Shown here in pieces: positions 56,156 through 64,000 of a stretch of 64,000 nt of DNA; positions within the stretch are counted from its first letter, which is position 1, and the number at the start of each line of letters is the position of its first letter. Below the pieces are notes generated by a model that made no database searches, had not been told where the DNA came from, and saw nothing but the letters and a program-made list of their open reading frames with translations. The position numbers were made by a program, and so were the translations under genes. Origin of the DNA: Bacillus salipaludis (GTDB taxonomy: Bacteria; Bacillota; Bacilli; Bacillales_B; DSM-18226); contig NZ_SMYO01000001.1 in the NCBI RefSeq assembly GCF_004358205.1, positions 310,001 through 374,000 on the forward strand. Reading direction: 5' to 3'.

Positions 56156-56182
56156 ACTGCTCGTTTTAATACGAACAGTTCT
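56156..56182 (-). terminator. Terminator of ykuV
   Basis: AACTG-TCGT/ACGA-CAGTT stem followed on the minus strand by eight T residues. Confidence 0.8.
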
Positions 56183-56197
56183 GATTACTATATTATT

Positions 56198-56653
56198 CTA
56201 TTCAGTTTTTTCTAATTCATCCAAAACACGATTTACCCGTTTTTCAAGCATTTTCATGCCACTTCCGCCTGCTTGAAAATGACGAAGCTTACCTTCACGG
56301 TCAAAAACATAGTAAGCAGGCACATATTGATTTTCAAACGCTTCCGTAAGTTTGTGTTCACTGTCAACAAAGATCGGCTGGGTAATTCCATGTTCTGCAG
56401 CCACTTGCTTGATTTCTTCAATGTTTAAATCATTTTCAGAACGAGGCATATGAACAGCGACCACATTTAATTTTTCTTTGAAGTCATCACGGAATTGATT
56501 GACCTGTGGCATTGCTTCTTTACAAAGGTGGCAGCTAATCGACCAAAAATGAATTAGTGTAGGCCTTTCTCCAACTAACTCTTCTTTCGTCACCTGACCG
56601 TTCACCCATTCGGTTGCACCTGTTAATTCCGGCATTGGCTCACGTAATTTCAT
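56198..56653 (-). CDS. ykuV: Thiol-disulfide oxidoreductase YkuV
   Basis: A 151-residue thioredoxin-fold protein of the TlpA/ResA type but without a signal peptide, so cytosolic. The redox site is SISCHLCKEAMPQ (CxxC). YVPAYYVF carries the cis-proline. The whole length closely resembles B. subtilis YkuV. It lies next to peroxiredoxin ykuU and may supply its electrons. Confidence 0.95.
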   Translation of the reverse strand: MKLREPMPELTGATEWVNGQVTKEELVGERPTLIHFWSISCHLCKEAMPQVNQFRDDFKEKLNVVAVHMPRSENDLNIEEIKQVAAEHGITQPIFVDSEHKLTEAFENQYVPAYYVFDREGKLRHFQAGGSGMKMLEKRVNRVLDELEKTE

Positions 56654-56677
56654 TTCAATCCCCCCTATTTTAAAAAT

Positions 56678-56704
56678 AGACCTAACACTTTAAAGGTTAG
56701 GTCT
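56678..56704 (-). terminator. Terminator of ykuU
   Basis: AGACCTAAC/GTTAGGTCT stem followed by ATTTTTAAAA on the minus strand. Confidence 0.8.
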
Positions 56705-56721
56705 ATCGTGTTTGATTTAAA

Positions 56722-56767
56722 AATTGTCTAGCTCCAGCGCCCCTGAACAAGGCGCTTCCGCTTTTCT
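56722..56767. repeat. REP-like Bacillus repeat, short form
   Basis: AATTGTCTAGCTCCAGCGCC at one end and GGCGCTTCCGCTTTTCT at the other. These are the same ends as the 126-bp copy at 8957-9082, in the opposite orientation, with the central hairpin missing. Confidence 0.7.
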
Positions 56768-56770
56768 ATT

Positions 56771-57319
56771 TTAAACATTTAGTGTAGCTTGTCCTGGCTT
56801 CCAGTTTGCAGGGCAAAGTCCGCCAGTTTGAAGTGCTTGAAGAACACGAAGTGTTTCATCAACGTCACGGCCGATATTGTTATGGTTTACTACAGAATAT
56901 TTTAATTCGCCTTCTGGGTCAATGATGAATAAACCGCGAAGTGCAACACCTTCTTCTTCAATTAACACACCATATTCACGAGCAACAACATGGTTAGTGT
57001 CTGCTGCTAATGGATAATTTAAATCGCCAAGACCATTTTCTTTACGATCTGTTTTAATCCAAGCAAGGTGAGTATGAATGGTGTCTGTAGAAGCACCGAC
57101 TACAACAGCATCAAGGTCATCGAATTCTTCGTAACGATCAGACATTGCAGTGATTTCAGTTGGGCAAACGAATGTAAAGTCCATTGGGTAGAAGAACAAT
57201 ACTGTCCATTTATCATTTTTCATGTTCTCTTCAAGGCTAACTTTTCCAAATTCTTTGTTTGGTAATACTGCATCCATTTCAAAGCGTGGAGCTTGTTTAC
57301 CTACCATACGTTCTGGCAT
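56771..57319 (-). CDS. ykuU: 2-Cys peroxiredoxin YkuU
   Basis: A 182-residue AhpC/Prx1-type peroxidase that reduces hydrogen peroxide and organic peroxides. The peroxidatic Cys is in FYPMDFTFVCPTE, and the resolving Cys is in GGLCPANWKPG near the C-terminus. ATG 57319 follows GGAGGG. It has its own sigma-A promoter and terminator, then ykuV. Confidence 0.95.
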   Translation of the reverse strand: MPERMVGKQAPRFEMDAVLPNKEFGKVSLEENMKNDKWTVLFFYPMDFTFVCPTEITAMSDRYEEFDDLDAVVVGASTDTIHTHLAWIKTDRKENGLGDLNYPLAADTNHVVAREYGVLIEEEGVALRGLFIIDPEGELKYSVVNHNNIGRDVDETLRVLQALQTGGLCPANWKPGQATLNV

Positions 57320-57395
57320 ATCGAATCCCTCCAAATATTAATTAAATGAGATAACTTTATAGCAATTCTCATTTGCTATCCCTTTGACACTTTTC

Positions 57396-57424
57396 ATTAT
57401 AGGATAATTCTTATTTTGAGTCAA
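57396..57424 (-). promoter_or_regulatory. Strong sigma-A promoter of ykuU
   Basis: On the minus strand TTGACT (57424-57419) and a perfect TATAAT (57401-57396) are separated by 17 bases. The leader is about 70 bases. Confidence 0.75.
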
Positions 57425-57431
57425 TATTAAA

Positions 57432-57446
57432 TTATAATTAATTTAA
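57432..57446. promoter_or_regulatory. Possible PerR-like box upstream of ykuU
   Basis: TTATAATTAATTTAA matches 12 of 14 defined positions of TTATAATnATTATAA and lies just upstream of the -35 box. A weaker match (11 of 14, read on the minus strand) is at 57455-57469. The region is very AT-rich, so chance matches are likely. Confidence 0.3.
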
Positions 57447-57600
57447 ATAAATACTAATTTTAATTATAACCTAGATTTCCCCTCCATCAGTTTTACCGTT
57501 TTAGATGAAGATTAAACTTTTTCTATGTAACAAAATTCACCATTATTTGCTATAATTTTATCATGATTTCCAAAAAGTATAAAACAAAACGCATTGTGAT

Positions 57601-58725
57601 TTACGCTTTATTCCCTTGATAAGTAATATAGTTTGTCATTACCTTTATAGCAACATCAATAGCATCTTCGTTAGGATTTAACCTTGAATGGTGCAAGCCA
57701 AATGGCGAGTCCACTCCAAGCCAAAACATAAATCCTGGGATTTCCTTAAGCATATAGCCAAAGTCCTCACCCGTCATGGCTTCTTTGCACTCAATTACCT
57801 TTACTTCATTTTGCCGACTCATATATTCGAAAAAATCACCTGTCAATTTTTCATGATTATAGACCTGATGATACATCGCTCCAAAATCAATCTTGGCCTC
57901 GCATTCGTAGCCTGTTTCAATCCCTTTAACCAGAGACTCTACTCGATGTTTTACCTTTTTCATTGATTCAGGTGATAATGTTCGAATAGTCCCTTCTAAA
58001 CGAGCTGTTTCGGCAATGATATTTTGCACAGTTCCCCCAGTAATTTTACCAATTGTAATTACAGCACTATCCAGCGGATCGACATTTCTAGAAACGATGG
58101 TCTGTAGTTGATTGACTAACGAACAGGCAGCAATAACCATATCATTGGTTTGATGAGGATAGGCCGCATGGCCGCCTTTACCTTTTAAATCAATAAATAG
58201 TTCAGACGTATTAGCAAAGAGTAGTCCTTCTTTTAAAGCAATCGTTCCTACAGGGTATTCTGGGGCGATATGTAAGGCAAAAATCATATCCGGTTTCCAT
58301 TCCTGCATGATTTCTGACTGCAGCATCGGTTCCGCCCCCCCAGGGCCCTCCTCTGCCGGTTGAAAAATAAATAATAAATCATCTTGGATAGGATTTTCCA
58401 CAAAATAGGTAAGAGTTCCAACCGCAATACTCATGTGAAAATCATGACCGCACGCATGCATTTGCGCATCATGAGTTGATTTATAAGTCAGCCCTGTTTC
58501 TTCTGAAATCGGCAGCCCATCGATATCTGTTCGATACCCAATGGTTTTGTTTGGATTAAGACCATGTACCTTTACAAAGATCCCCGTTTTCCACTTTTTA
58601 ATCGTCAGCCTATTCTGAGGTAAACCTTGTAAATAAGATAATAAATAAGCCTGGGTCTTATATTCTTGGAACCCTAATTCCGGAATTTGATGTAAATCAC
58701 GACGAATTTTCACATATGAATTCAT
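57601..58725 (-). CDS. dapL: N-acetyldiaminopimelate deacetylase
   Basis: A 374-residue M20-family amidohydrolase for the acetylase branch of diaminopimelate/lysine synthesis (formerly YkuR). Metal ligands are in [11 protein letters not shown], the EEGPGG glutamate pair, and the C-terminal [11 protein letters not shown]. The catalytic Cys-type position follows HACGH. It follows dapH by 59 bases, with a hairpin between them. Confidence 0.93.
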   Translation of the reverse strand: MNSYVKIRRDLHQIPELGFQEYKTQAYLLSYLQGLPQNRLTIKKWKTGIFVKVHGLNPNKTIGYRTDIDGLPISEETGLTYKSTHDAQMHACGHDFHMSIAVGTLTYFVENPIQDDLLFIFQPAEEGPGGAEPMLQSEIMQEWKPDMIFALHIAPEYPVGTIALKEGLLFANTSELFIDLKGKGGHAAYPHQTNDMVIAACSLVNQLQTIVSRNVDPLDSAVITIGKITGGTVQNIIAETARLEGTIRTLSPESMKKVKHRVESLVKGIETGYECEAKIDFGAMYHQVYNHEKLTGDFFEYMSRQNEVKVIECKEAMTGEDFGYMLKEIPGFMFWLGVDSPFGLHHSRLNPNEDAIDVAIKVMTNYITYQGNKA

Positions 58726-58750
58726 TCAGGTTACTCCCTTGGTTAGAAAA

Positions 58751-58773
58751 AAAGCGTGGATTATCCACGCTTT
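58751..58773 (-). terminator. Intrinsic terminator between dapH and dapL
   Basis: AAAGCGTGGAT/ATCCACGCTTT, a perfect palindrome followed by TTTTTTTC on the minus strand. It lies inside the dapH-dapL pair and may reduce dapL transcription. Confidence 0.75.
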
Positions 58774-58784
58774 CCTCCTATTGA

Positions 58785-59495
58785 TTATAATTGACGAAGC
58801 GCATCCATTATTTCTGTCTTCGATTTAGTCTTTTCATCAATATCTTTTATTTTTTTTGCAGGAATTCCAGCAACAACTGTATTTGGTGGAACATCATCCG
58901 TTACAACTGCACCTGCTGCAACAACGGACCCTTTTCCAACTGTTACACCTTCGAGTACAACTGCATTTGCTCCAATTACAACATCGTCTTCGATCACAAC
59001 AGGTTTTGCAGATGGTGGTTCGATTACTCCTGCTAAAACAGCACCGGCACCAATATGACATCTTTTCCCAACCGTTGCTCTGCCGCCCATTACTACATTC
59101 ATGTCAATCATTGTATTTTCACCAATAACTGCACCAATGTTAATGACAGCCCCCATCATAATAACCGCATTATCACCAATTTCAACCTGATCGCGAATCG
59201 TGACACCTGGTTCAATTCGGGCATTTACATTTTTCATATCAAGTAATGGCAATGCTGAATTACGGCGGTCATTCTCAATTACATAATCTTCAACCTTTGC
59301 TTGATTGGCTTCTAATGCAGCATTAACATCTGCCCAATCACCAAAAACAACCCCTGTATTTCCATTCACAAATACCTTTGAATTGCTTCCAAAATCAATT
59401 CCATCAAGGTCACCCTTTAAATAAACCTTTACAGGTGTAGATTTTTTACTATTTTGGATAAACGAAATAATTTCATGTGCATCCATCTTTTTCAT
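58785..59495 (-). CDS. dapH: Tetrahydrodipicolinate N-acetyltransferase
   Basis: A 236-residue left-handed beta-helix acyltransferase that acetylates tetrahydrodipicolinate in lysine and peptidoglycan precursor synthesis (formerly YkuQ). An N-terminal alpha/beta domain (1-90) is followed by hexapeptide repeats such as [20 protein letters not shown] and [22 protein letters not shown] precedes the ATG. Confidence 0.95.
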   Translation of the reverse strand: MKKMDAHEIISFIQNSKKSTPVKVYLKGDLDGIDFGSNSKVFVNGNTGVVFGDWADVNAALEANQAKVEDYVIENDRRNSALPLLDMKNVNARIEPGVTIRDQVEIGDNAVIMMGAVINIGAVIGENTMIDMNVVMGGRATVGKRCHIGAGAVLAGVIEPPSAKPVVIEDDVVIGANAVVLEGVTVGKGSVVAAGAVVTDDVPPNTVVAGIPAKKIKDIDEKTKSKTEIMDALRQL

Positions 59496-59574
59496 AATTT
59501 ATTCTCCTCCCTATGGCTTGTACTAAAAATTACTTTAACAAACGAAAGCGATGAAAACAATAAAAAAAATGGGA

Positions 59575-60459
59575 TTATTGTTTTTTTTCAGAAATATATT
59601 CTTTGATTAATTCAACAAACGCATTTACCTGTTTCAATTGAAAAGCTGATTCATAACCTAAAAGCCATGTATCCCTTTTAAGCGGCAGCTGATTTTCATT
59701 GAGAAGCGGGATTTTAAATATATTTTTTTCTGCGCTTTTTAAGGTAATCGACGGCAGGATGGAGTAGCCGATTCCATTAAACGTCATTTGTTTACAGGTC
59801 TCAATTTGATCGACAACAATGGTCCTTTTTGGTGAGGTCTTAAAATTTCTCATCCACCAATCTTGAATTTCTTGATAATAGTTAGAGTCACTTTTAAATT
59901 GAATAAACGGACGATCAGTGTCCAAAACCTGCTCTGGCTTTGTAATAACTCTGTCTACTAGATATAGCGGATCACTAAAGAGGTGGATCTTAGCCCCTTT
60001 CCAATCAGGAGTTCCGCGAATAATCCCGATATGAACCTGGTCATCATGCAAGCATTTTAAAATTTCACTGCTCCAGCCAGTTACAAGCGAAATTTTTGCC
60101 TGGGGATAGGTATCAATATATTGCTTTAATACTTGAGGAAGCCAATTTTGCCCAACTATTGAAGCAACTGCTATTTTTAATGTTCCGGACACACCGCCCT
60201 GGAGTGAATGAATCGACTCCCTTACCTTTTCTTCCTTTTTCAAGACCTCATTTACAAATTGGATAACTTGCTCCCCTGATGGGGTCAGCGCCAGTCCTTT
60301 TTGAGAACGAATAAACAATTTCGTCTCCCAATCTTTTTCGATGGTTTGCAGGCGCTGTGATAATGCCGGCTGGGAGACAAACAGGCGCTCAGAAGCCTTA
60401 CGCATATTCATTTCTTGAGCCAAAACAGATAATAATTGAAATTCAGACAGTGAAGACAA
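59575..60459 (-). CDS. ccpC: LysR-type regulator CcpC
   Basis: A 294-residue LysR-family regulator. The N-terminal helix-turn-helix (NMRKASERLFVSQPALSQRLQ) and the citrate-binding-type effector domain (VASIVGQNWLPQVLKQYI, GWSSEILKCLHDDQVHIGIIRG) closely follow B. subtilis CcpC. That protein represses citB and citZ and responds to citrate. Neither target is in this window. It is downstream of the MFS gene. Confidence 0.9.
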   Translation of the reverse strand: MSSLSEFQLLSVLAQEMNMRKASERLFVSQPALSQRLQTIEKDWETKLFIRSQKGLALTPSGEQVIQFVNEVLKKEEKVRESIHSLQGGVSGTLKIAVASIVGQNWLPQVLKQYIDTYPQAKISLVTGWSSEILKCLHDDQVHIGIIRGTPDWKGAKIHLFSDPLYLVDRVITKPEQVLDTDRPFIQFKSDSNYYQEIQDWWMRNFKTSPKRTIVVDQIETCKQMTFNGIGYSILPSITLKSAEKNIFKIPLLNENQLPLKRDTWLLGYESAFQLKQVNAFVELIKEYISEKKQ

Positions 60460-60508
60460 CGTTTAAACCACCTTATACTTTTTTTCAAAAAACCTTTTAA
60501 TGGAAAAA

Positions 60509-60530
60509 AGCTCTGTTTTTAAACAGAGCT
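60509..60530 (-). terminator. Terminator of the MFS gene
   Basis: AGCTCTGTTT/AAACAGAGCT stem followed by six T residues on the minus strand. It overlaps the last codons of the gene. Confidence 0.75.
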
Positions 60531-62042
60531 ATTCCCTTTTTTCGGAATAAAGAAAACCAAAATCAAACTTATTAGCGCAAAAATTAGAACTACATAGTAG
60601 ACAGTATGCAGGGATAGAGTTAAACCATTTTGAAGCACTTCTCTTACCGTTTCAGTTAACTGTGCACGCTCTTTTGCATTTAAAAGAATATTAGCCGAAT
60701 TAATAGTTAGTTTCTTCCCGGCTTCTGCAGCATTTTCATTTAAATAACTGCTTAACCGATTATTAAGAATTCCGCCTAATAAAGCAGCCCCTATCGTGTT
60801 CCCCAAATTTCTCATAAACATATTAGCTGCTGTTGCGATCCCGCGTTGCTGCCATTCGACAGTACTTTGAATGGAAACGATGAAGGCAGTCGAAGTTAAC
60901 CCCATTCCAATTCCTACAATAAATGAGCCTGCAGCGGCCCAGATAGGACCGACAGAAGTGGACATTGTGACAAAAAAGATACTGCCAAGCACTAATGCTA
61001 CTCCACCAATAATCGAGGTGGTTCGATACCCTAGAGAAATTAGCATTTTTCCAGACATTGTGGATGCAATTGGCCAGCCAATTGACATTGTCGTCAAGGT
61101 AAATCCTGCAATAATGGCTGTTTGTTCCATTACCCCCTGAACAAATGTAGGTAAAAAGCTTGAAATCCCGATTAACATTATTCCAGTTGTCAACGAGGTA
61201 ATATTTGCAATAAAAATGGACCGTTCTTTCCAAATATTAAATGGCATGACAGGCTCTTTTGCCCTTCCCTCCTGAAAAACAAACGCTGCCAATGTAAGCC
61301 CGCACAATGTAAAAAGCGATAAAGCCTGCCAAGAGTTCCAGGCCCAATGACTGCCCCCTTCAACTAGAACTAACATAAGCGAAGAAATGGCAACCGTTAG
61401 TAGAATAGCTCCGAGATAGTCAATTTCGTGTTTTTTCTTTTCCACATTTTCATGTAAAAACAGCCATAATCCAGCAAGAGAAAGAATTCCTAATGGGATA
61501 TTGATCCAAAAAACATAATGCCAGCTGACATATTGAACAAGCAGACCGCCAACAGCCGGCCCTGTAATGGCAGAAATCCCCCAAACGCTTGAAAGATAGC
61601 CTTGGATTTTTGCCCGCTCTTCAGCCGTATAAATATCCCCTACAATGGTTGTGGCAATCGGCATAACAGCGCCAGCTCCAAACCCTTGTATGAGGCGAAA
61701 AATAATCAGCATTTTCATTGATGAGGCAAAACCGCAAAGTGTCGATCCTATTAAAAAAATGATAACACCAAAAAACATGATGGGTTTTCGTCCAAATAAA
61801 TCTGATAACTTTCCATAAATGAGAACCGTTACAGAATTCATTAACAAATACGCTGAAAACACCCAACTGTATAATTGGAAGCCACCTAAATCAGCAACAA
61901 TGGCAGGCATCGCTGTTGAAACAATAGTTGCTTCAATTGCCCCCATAAACATAGCGAGCATAACAGCAGCTAAAACCAGGTGCTTTTTGGTTCGCTTTTT
62001 TTGAGATCCTCCAATACTCTTTTCTGCTGCGGTATCCCCCAT
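60519..62042 (-). CDS. MFS drug efflux transporter, DHA2 (EmrB/QacA) family
   Basis: A 507-residue transporter with 14 predicted helices. Motifs include LDxTIV-like GAIEATIVSTAMPAI, the loop GKLSDLFGRKPIM (motif A) and GFGAGAVMPIATTIVGDIY (motif C region). It likely exports drugs or other lipophilic compounds by proton antiport. ATG 62042 follows GAGGTG. B. subtilis has no equivalent at this site, so it is lineage-specific. Confidence 0.88.
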   Translation of the reverse strand: MGDTAAEKSIGGSQKKRTKKHLVLAAVMLAMFMGAIEATIVSTAMPAIVADLGGFQLYSWVFSAYLLMNSVTVLIYGKLSDLFGRKPIMFFGVIIFLIGSTLCGFASSMKMLIIFRLIQGFGAGAVMPIATTIVGDIYTAEERAKIQGYLSSVWGISAITGPAVGGLLVQYVSWHYVFWINIPLGILSLAGLWLFLHENVEKKKHEIDYLGAILLTVAISSLMLVLVEGGSHWAWNSWQALSLFTLCGLTLAAFVFQEGRAKEPVMPFNIWKERSIFIANITSLTTGIMLIGISSFLPTFVQGVMEQTAIIAGFTLTTMSIGWPIASTMSGKMLISLGYRTTSIIGGVALVLGSIFFVTMSTSVGPIWAAAGSFIVGIGMGLTSTAFIVSIQSTVEWQQRGIATAANMFMRNLGNTIGAALLGGILNNRLSSYLNENAAEAGKKLTINSANILLNAKERAQLTETVREVLQNGLTLSLHTVYYVVLIFALISLILVFFIPKKGNSSV

Positions 62043-62072
62043 TATAACACCTCTTTTTAAACTCAATAATAT

Positions 62073-62092
62073 AGCTCCCTATCAAGGGAGCT
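62073..62092 (-). terminator. Hairpin after ykuL
   Basis: AGCTCCCT/AGGGAGCT stem between ykuL and the MFS gene, with a weak T tract (ATATTATT) on the minus strand. Confidence 0.5.
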
Positions 62093-62100
62093 CTGATCAA

Positions 62101-62544
62101 TTATTTAATAAATCTTTTAACTAAATTGTTTAATTGATTTAATACTGTACTTCTTGGCAAAATTCCTTCAAAAAAACCATCCTCAGATTCAACACAAATG
62201 AAAGGTTGATTTACGAGCAGCTCAAGGCATTTTATAATCGATTCGGAAATCTTTACCCGTGAAATATCCGATTTCATGACCTCTTCTACCCGTTTATTCT
62301 CCAACTTTTCAAATTCAATCCGTTCCAATCCTAAAATGGAATCCATGATAATCGGCGTACTAATTAACCCGTGGAGCTTATAATGTGGGTCTAAAACAGG
62401 AATAGCAGTATATCCACTTTTGGTTAAAACTAATAAAGCATGCTCAAGATTGTTCCCAATCTGAACATGTGCGACCCGCTCGGAAGGGATCATAAAATCT
62501 TTTATACTTAATTCTAAAAATTCCCCACTGTGAAGACTTATCAT
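62101..62544 (-). CDS. ykuL: c-di-AMP-binding CBS protein DarB/CbpB (YkuL)
   Basis: 147 residues, a tandem CBS pair. The N-terminal FMIPSERVAHVQIGNNLEHALLVLTKSGYTAIPVLDP is nearly invariant in the family. In B. subtilis DarB binds c-di-AMP and, when free, activates Rel and pyruvate carboxylase. This links it to potassium control, where KtrC, also in this window, is another c-di-AMP target. Confidence 0.92.
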   Translation of the reverse strand: MISLHSGEFLELSIKDFMIPSERVAHVQIGNNLEHALLVLTKSGYTAIPVLDPHYKLHGLISTPIIMDSILGLERIEFEKLENKRVEEVMKSDISRVKISESIIKCLELLVNQPFICVESEDGFFEGILPRSTVLNQLNNLVKRFIK

Positions 62545-62640
62545 GAGCCGAACCCCTCAAATTTTTTGTTTGATTCCTCTTTATTTTACCATAGTTCCTT
62601 TGATACTGTACGGTTTTTACATGTTCAAAACCGAAAAAGA

Positions 62641-62660
62641 AAGGAACCCGAAGGTCCCTT
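62641..62660 (-). terminator. Terminator of ykuJ
   Basis: AAGG-ACC/GGT-CCTT stem with a CGAA loop, followed on the minus strand by CTTTTT. Confidence 0.6.
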
Positions 62661-62895
62661 ATTGAATCAAATCAAAAATTTCAATTGTAATCATATCAAT
62701 ATTATCAAATTGATACCGTTTTGGTTTTTCCTTCTCATTGTATACTTCTAATTCAAATGTTTCTGTCTTAGGATGAAACGTTACCTGACACTTGCGCTCG
62801 CCATTTACCTCGAAATAACGTTGTGCAGGTTCTCCACCCCCCGATTGTTCCTGAAGGTTTTTTAATCGAGTTAATATACCTTGAAGCTGTGACAT
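62659..62895 (-). CDS. ykuJ: YkuJ family protein (DUF1797)
   Basis: A 78-residue protein with MSQLQGILTRLKNLQEQ, QRYFEVNGERKCQVTFH and YQFDNIDMITIEIFDLIQ, all typical of YkuJ. A crystal structure of a homologue exists but its function is unknown. ATG 62895 follows AGGAG at 8 bases. Confidence 0.92.
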   Translation of the reverse strand: MSQLQGILTRLKNLQEQSGGGEPAQRYFEVNGERKCQVTFHPKTETFELEVYNEKEKPKRYQFDNIDMITIEIFDLIQ

Positions 62896-63100
62896 TTGCC
62901 TATCTCCTTTCAAACACAAACAAACTTCCTACATTTATGTTTCTCTTTTGACATGTTTCTATCCAAACGGATTATGGTTTAATTTTAACTACCAAGTTTT
63001 TATATGCCAATATTAAAAGAATAAAATAAGGAACGGCATTTGTCCAAGCAAAATTGGAGGAAAGGAAAAATTTTTTTATTAAAGGGTGCATTAAGTCACA

Positions 63101-64000
63101 TTATAAAAGCTGCTCATGCTCAAATAAATATTGATAAGATATGTCGATAAACAAATATTCTTCGCCATTCATGGGAAAAGAAAAAGTTCGAATCGTTTCA
63201 CCTGTTTCAATATCACTGTATAAATCTGACAAGATTCCTTTTCGCTCATTACGCATTTTGATAATATTTTCTAAAAAATAAGGACGCCAGCTCCAGTTTT
63301 TATTAAGATACTGTGCTTGAGTTATCCAGTCATTTTTTTCTTTAAAGATATTAACCGATTTTTGAAAGCCATCTTCATCACATACATACATTCTGAAGGC
63401 GATTTGATCCAATTCTTTTATCAAAGCTTGAAATAAATCCTCATAACTTGTCTTCCTGTTTTTTATAACAATTTCCTGAACTTTAATTTGAAAAAACTCG
63501 GCGGTCGTATATACCGCTTCTAATTTTCTTTTTTCATATGAAATAAAGTCGTGGAATTTCTCTTTTAATCGTTCTTTTAACATATCCCCTTGAATAAATT
63601 CTGCCTCTGGCGGATGGAGATAATATCCTTGATAGTATCTTCCCCCATTTTTCCAGGCAAATTGGAGCTGATAACTCATTTCAATATTTTCAAACAATAA
63701 TGTTGCCCCGATTTTCCGGGCCAATAATGACAGAGTAAATAATACGTCATTAAAATTCGTTCCAGTTGACGTTGATTTTAAAGCTTCTAGATTGACCTTC
63801 AAAATATCAGGTTCTATTTCTCCAATTCGCTGAAAATAATTTTTTGCACTATCAATCCTGGCAATCGCAATTTGGATCCCATACGTACGATAGTATTGCA
63901 GTAAGTGATCTAATTGATCGAAATCCCCTGTATAATTTTGTTCCGATATTTCAAGAACAATTCTGCTCAATCGAATTCCTCTTTTTTCAAATTCTAAAAG
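63101..64000 (-). CDS. ykuI: EAL-domain protein YkuI, 5' end outside the window
   Basis: The frame is open to the window edge at 64000, so about 100 N-terminal residues are missing; TTG 63970 is not the start. The visible part covers the second half of the EAL domain and the C-terminal PAS-like sensor domain (WSWRPYFLENIIKMRNERKG, LYSDIETGETIRTFSFPM). In the EAL part two metal-site aspartates are replaced. The usual D(D/N)xG is ARID (IAIARID) and the KID motif is KVN. It is therefore probably a c-di-GMP binder or pseudo-enzyme rather than an active phosphodiesterase. Confidence 0.9.
   Translation of the reverse strand, partial: LLEFEKRGIRLSRIVLEISEQNYTGDFDQLDHLLQYYRTYGIQIAIARIDSAKNYFQRIGEIEPDILKVNLEALKSTSTGTNFNDVLFTLSLLARKIGATLLFENIEMSYQLQFAWKNGGRYYQGYYLHPPEAEFIQGDMLKERLKEKFHDFISYEKRKLEAVYTTAEFFQIKVQEIVIKNRKTSYEDLFQALIKELDQIAFRMYVCDEDGFQKSVNIFKEKNDWITQAQYLNKNWSWRPYFLENIIKMRNERKGILSDLYSDIETGETIRTFSFPMNGEEYLFIDISYQYLFEHEQLL

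Noticed and set aside
58791..59246. Overlapping ORFs opposite dapH
   Set aside because: They are antisense shadows of hexapeptide-repeat coding sequence without ribosome sites.
60823..61233. 136-residue ORF overlapping the MFS gene
   Set aside because: It lies wholly within the well-supported transporter gene in another frame on the same strand.

Overview
The window is chromosomal DNA from a low-GC, endospore-forming Bacillaceae bacterium. Gene content and order match the Bacillus subtilis yku-ykr-pdh-ykt-yla-cta-ylb region, read here in the opposite direction. Protein divergence and the repeat families suggest a genus outside the B. subtilis group (Neobacillus/Mesobacillus-like is a guess, not shown). 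Sporulation genes (ylbJ, ylaJ, ylbD) and a CsfG-type forespore RNA support a spore former. I see no rRNA, tRNA, CRISPR array, prophage or plasmid genes.

Layout: 1-14100 is the ylb cluster (rpmF, ylbN, tmcAL, ylbL, ylbK, ylbJ, coaD, rsmD, csfG RNA, a DUF7147-type gene, ylbG, ylbF, ylbE, ylbD, a PaaI thioesterase, CAP-domain ylbC, CBS-domain ylbB, ylbA). 14133-22279 is the cytochrome caa3 oxidase and heme A block (ctaM-like, ctaG, ctaF, ctaE, ctaD, ctaC, ctaB; ctaA divergent). 22306-34567 holds ftsW, ylaN, ylaL, PIN-PhoH ylaK, ylaJ, ylaI, a 52-bp tandem-repeat array beside a NERD protein, ylaH, typA, ylaF, an inositol monophosphatase, ykzI, yktB and yktA. 34602-45499 holds a nitronate monooxygenase-like gene, speA, the dual-function RNA SR1/SR1P with two CcpN-type operators, and the pyruvate dehydrogenase operon pdhABCD with ykyA. 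45619-51366 holds a peptide deformylase, ykrA, a candidate 23-residue peptide gene, rpoY-rnjA and ktrC. 51449-64000 holds a DUF4349 lipoprotein, ABC pair yknUV, ykuV and ykuU (thiol redox), dapH-dapL (lysine/peptidoglycan), ccpC, an MFS exporter, c-di-AMP receptor ykuL, ykuJ and an EAL protein ykuI cut by the window edge.

Functional themes: pyruvate is oxidised by Pdh and electrons pass to the caa3 oxidase, with CcpC and CcpN/SR1 as carbon-flux controls nearby. Thiol and peroxide defence is provided by YkuU/YkuV. RNA turnover and translation are served by RNase J1, RpoY, TypA, RsmD and TmcAL.

The most unusual signal is a set of three decayed IS1182-family elements (2429-3492, 38460-39126, 49569-50663). 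Each sits exactly inside a bidirectional intrinsic terminator between convergent genes. The whole terminator hairpin, different at each locus, is duplicated on both sides. Both ends of the element form inward-facing intrinsic terminators, so termination is kept for both flanking genes. The elements also carry inverted copies of a ~129-bp palindromic GTTGATT...AATCAAC repeat that also occurs alone at 46230-46357.
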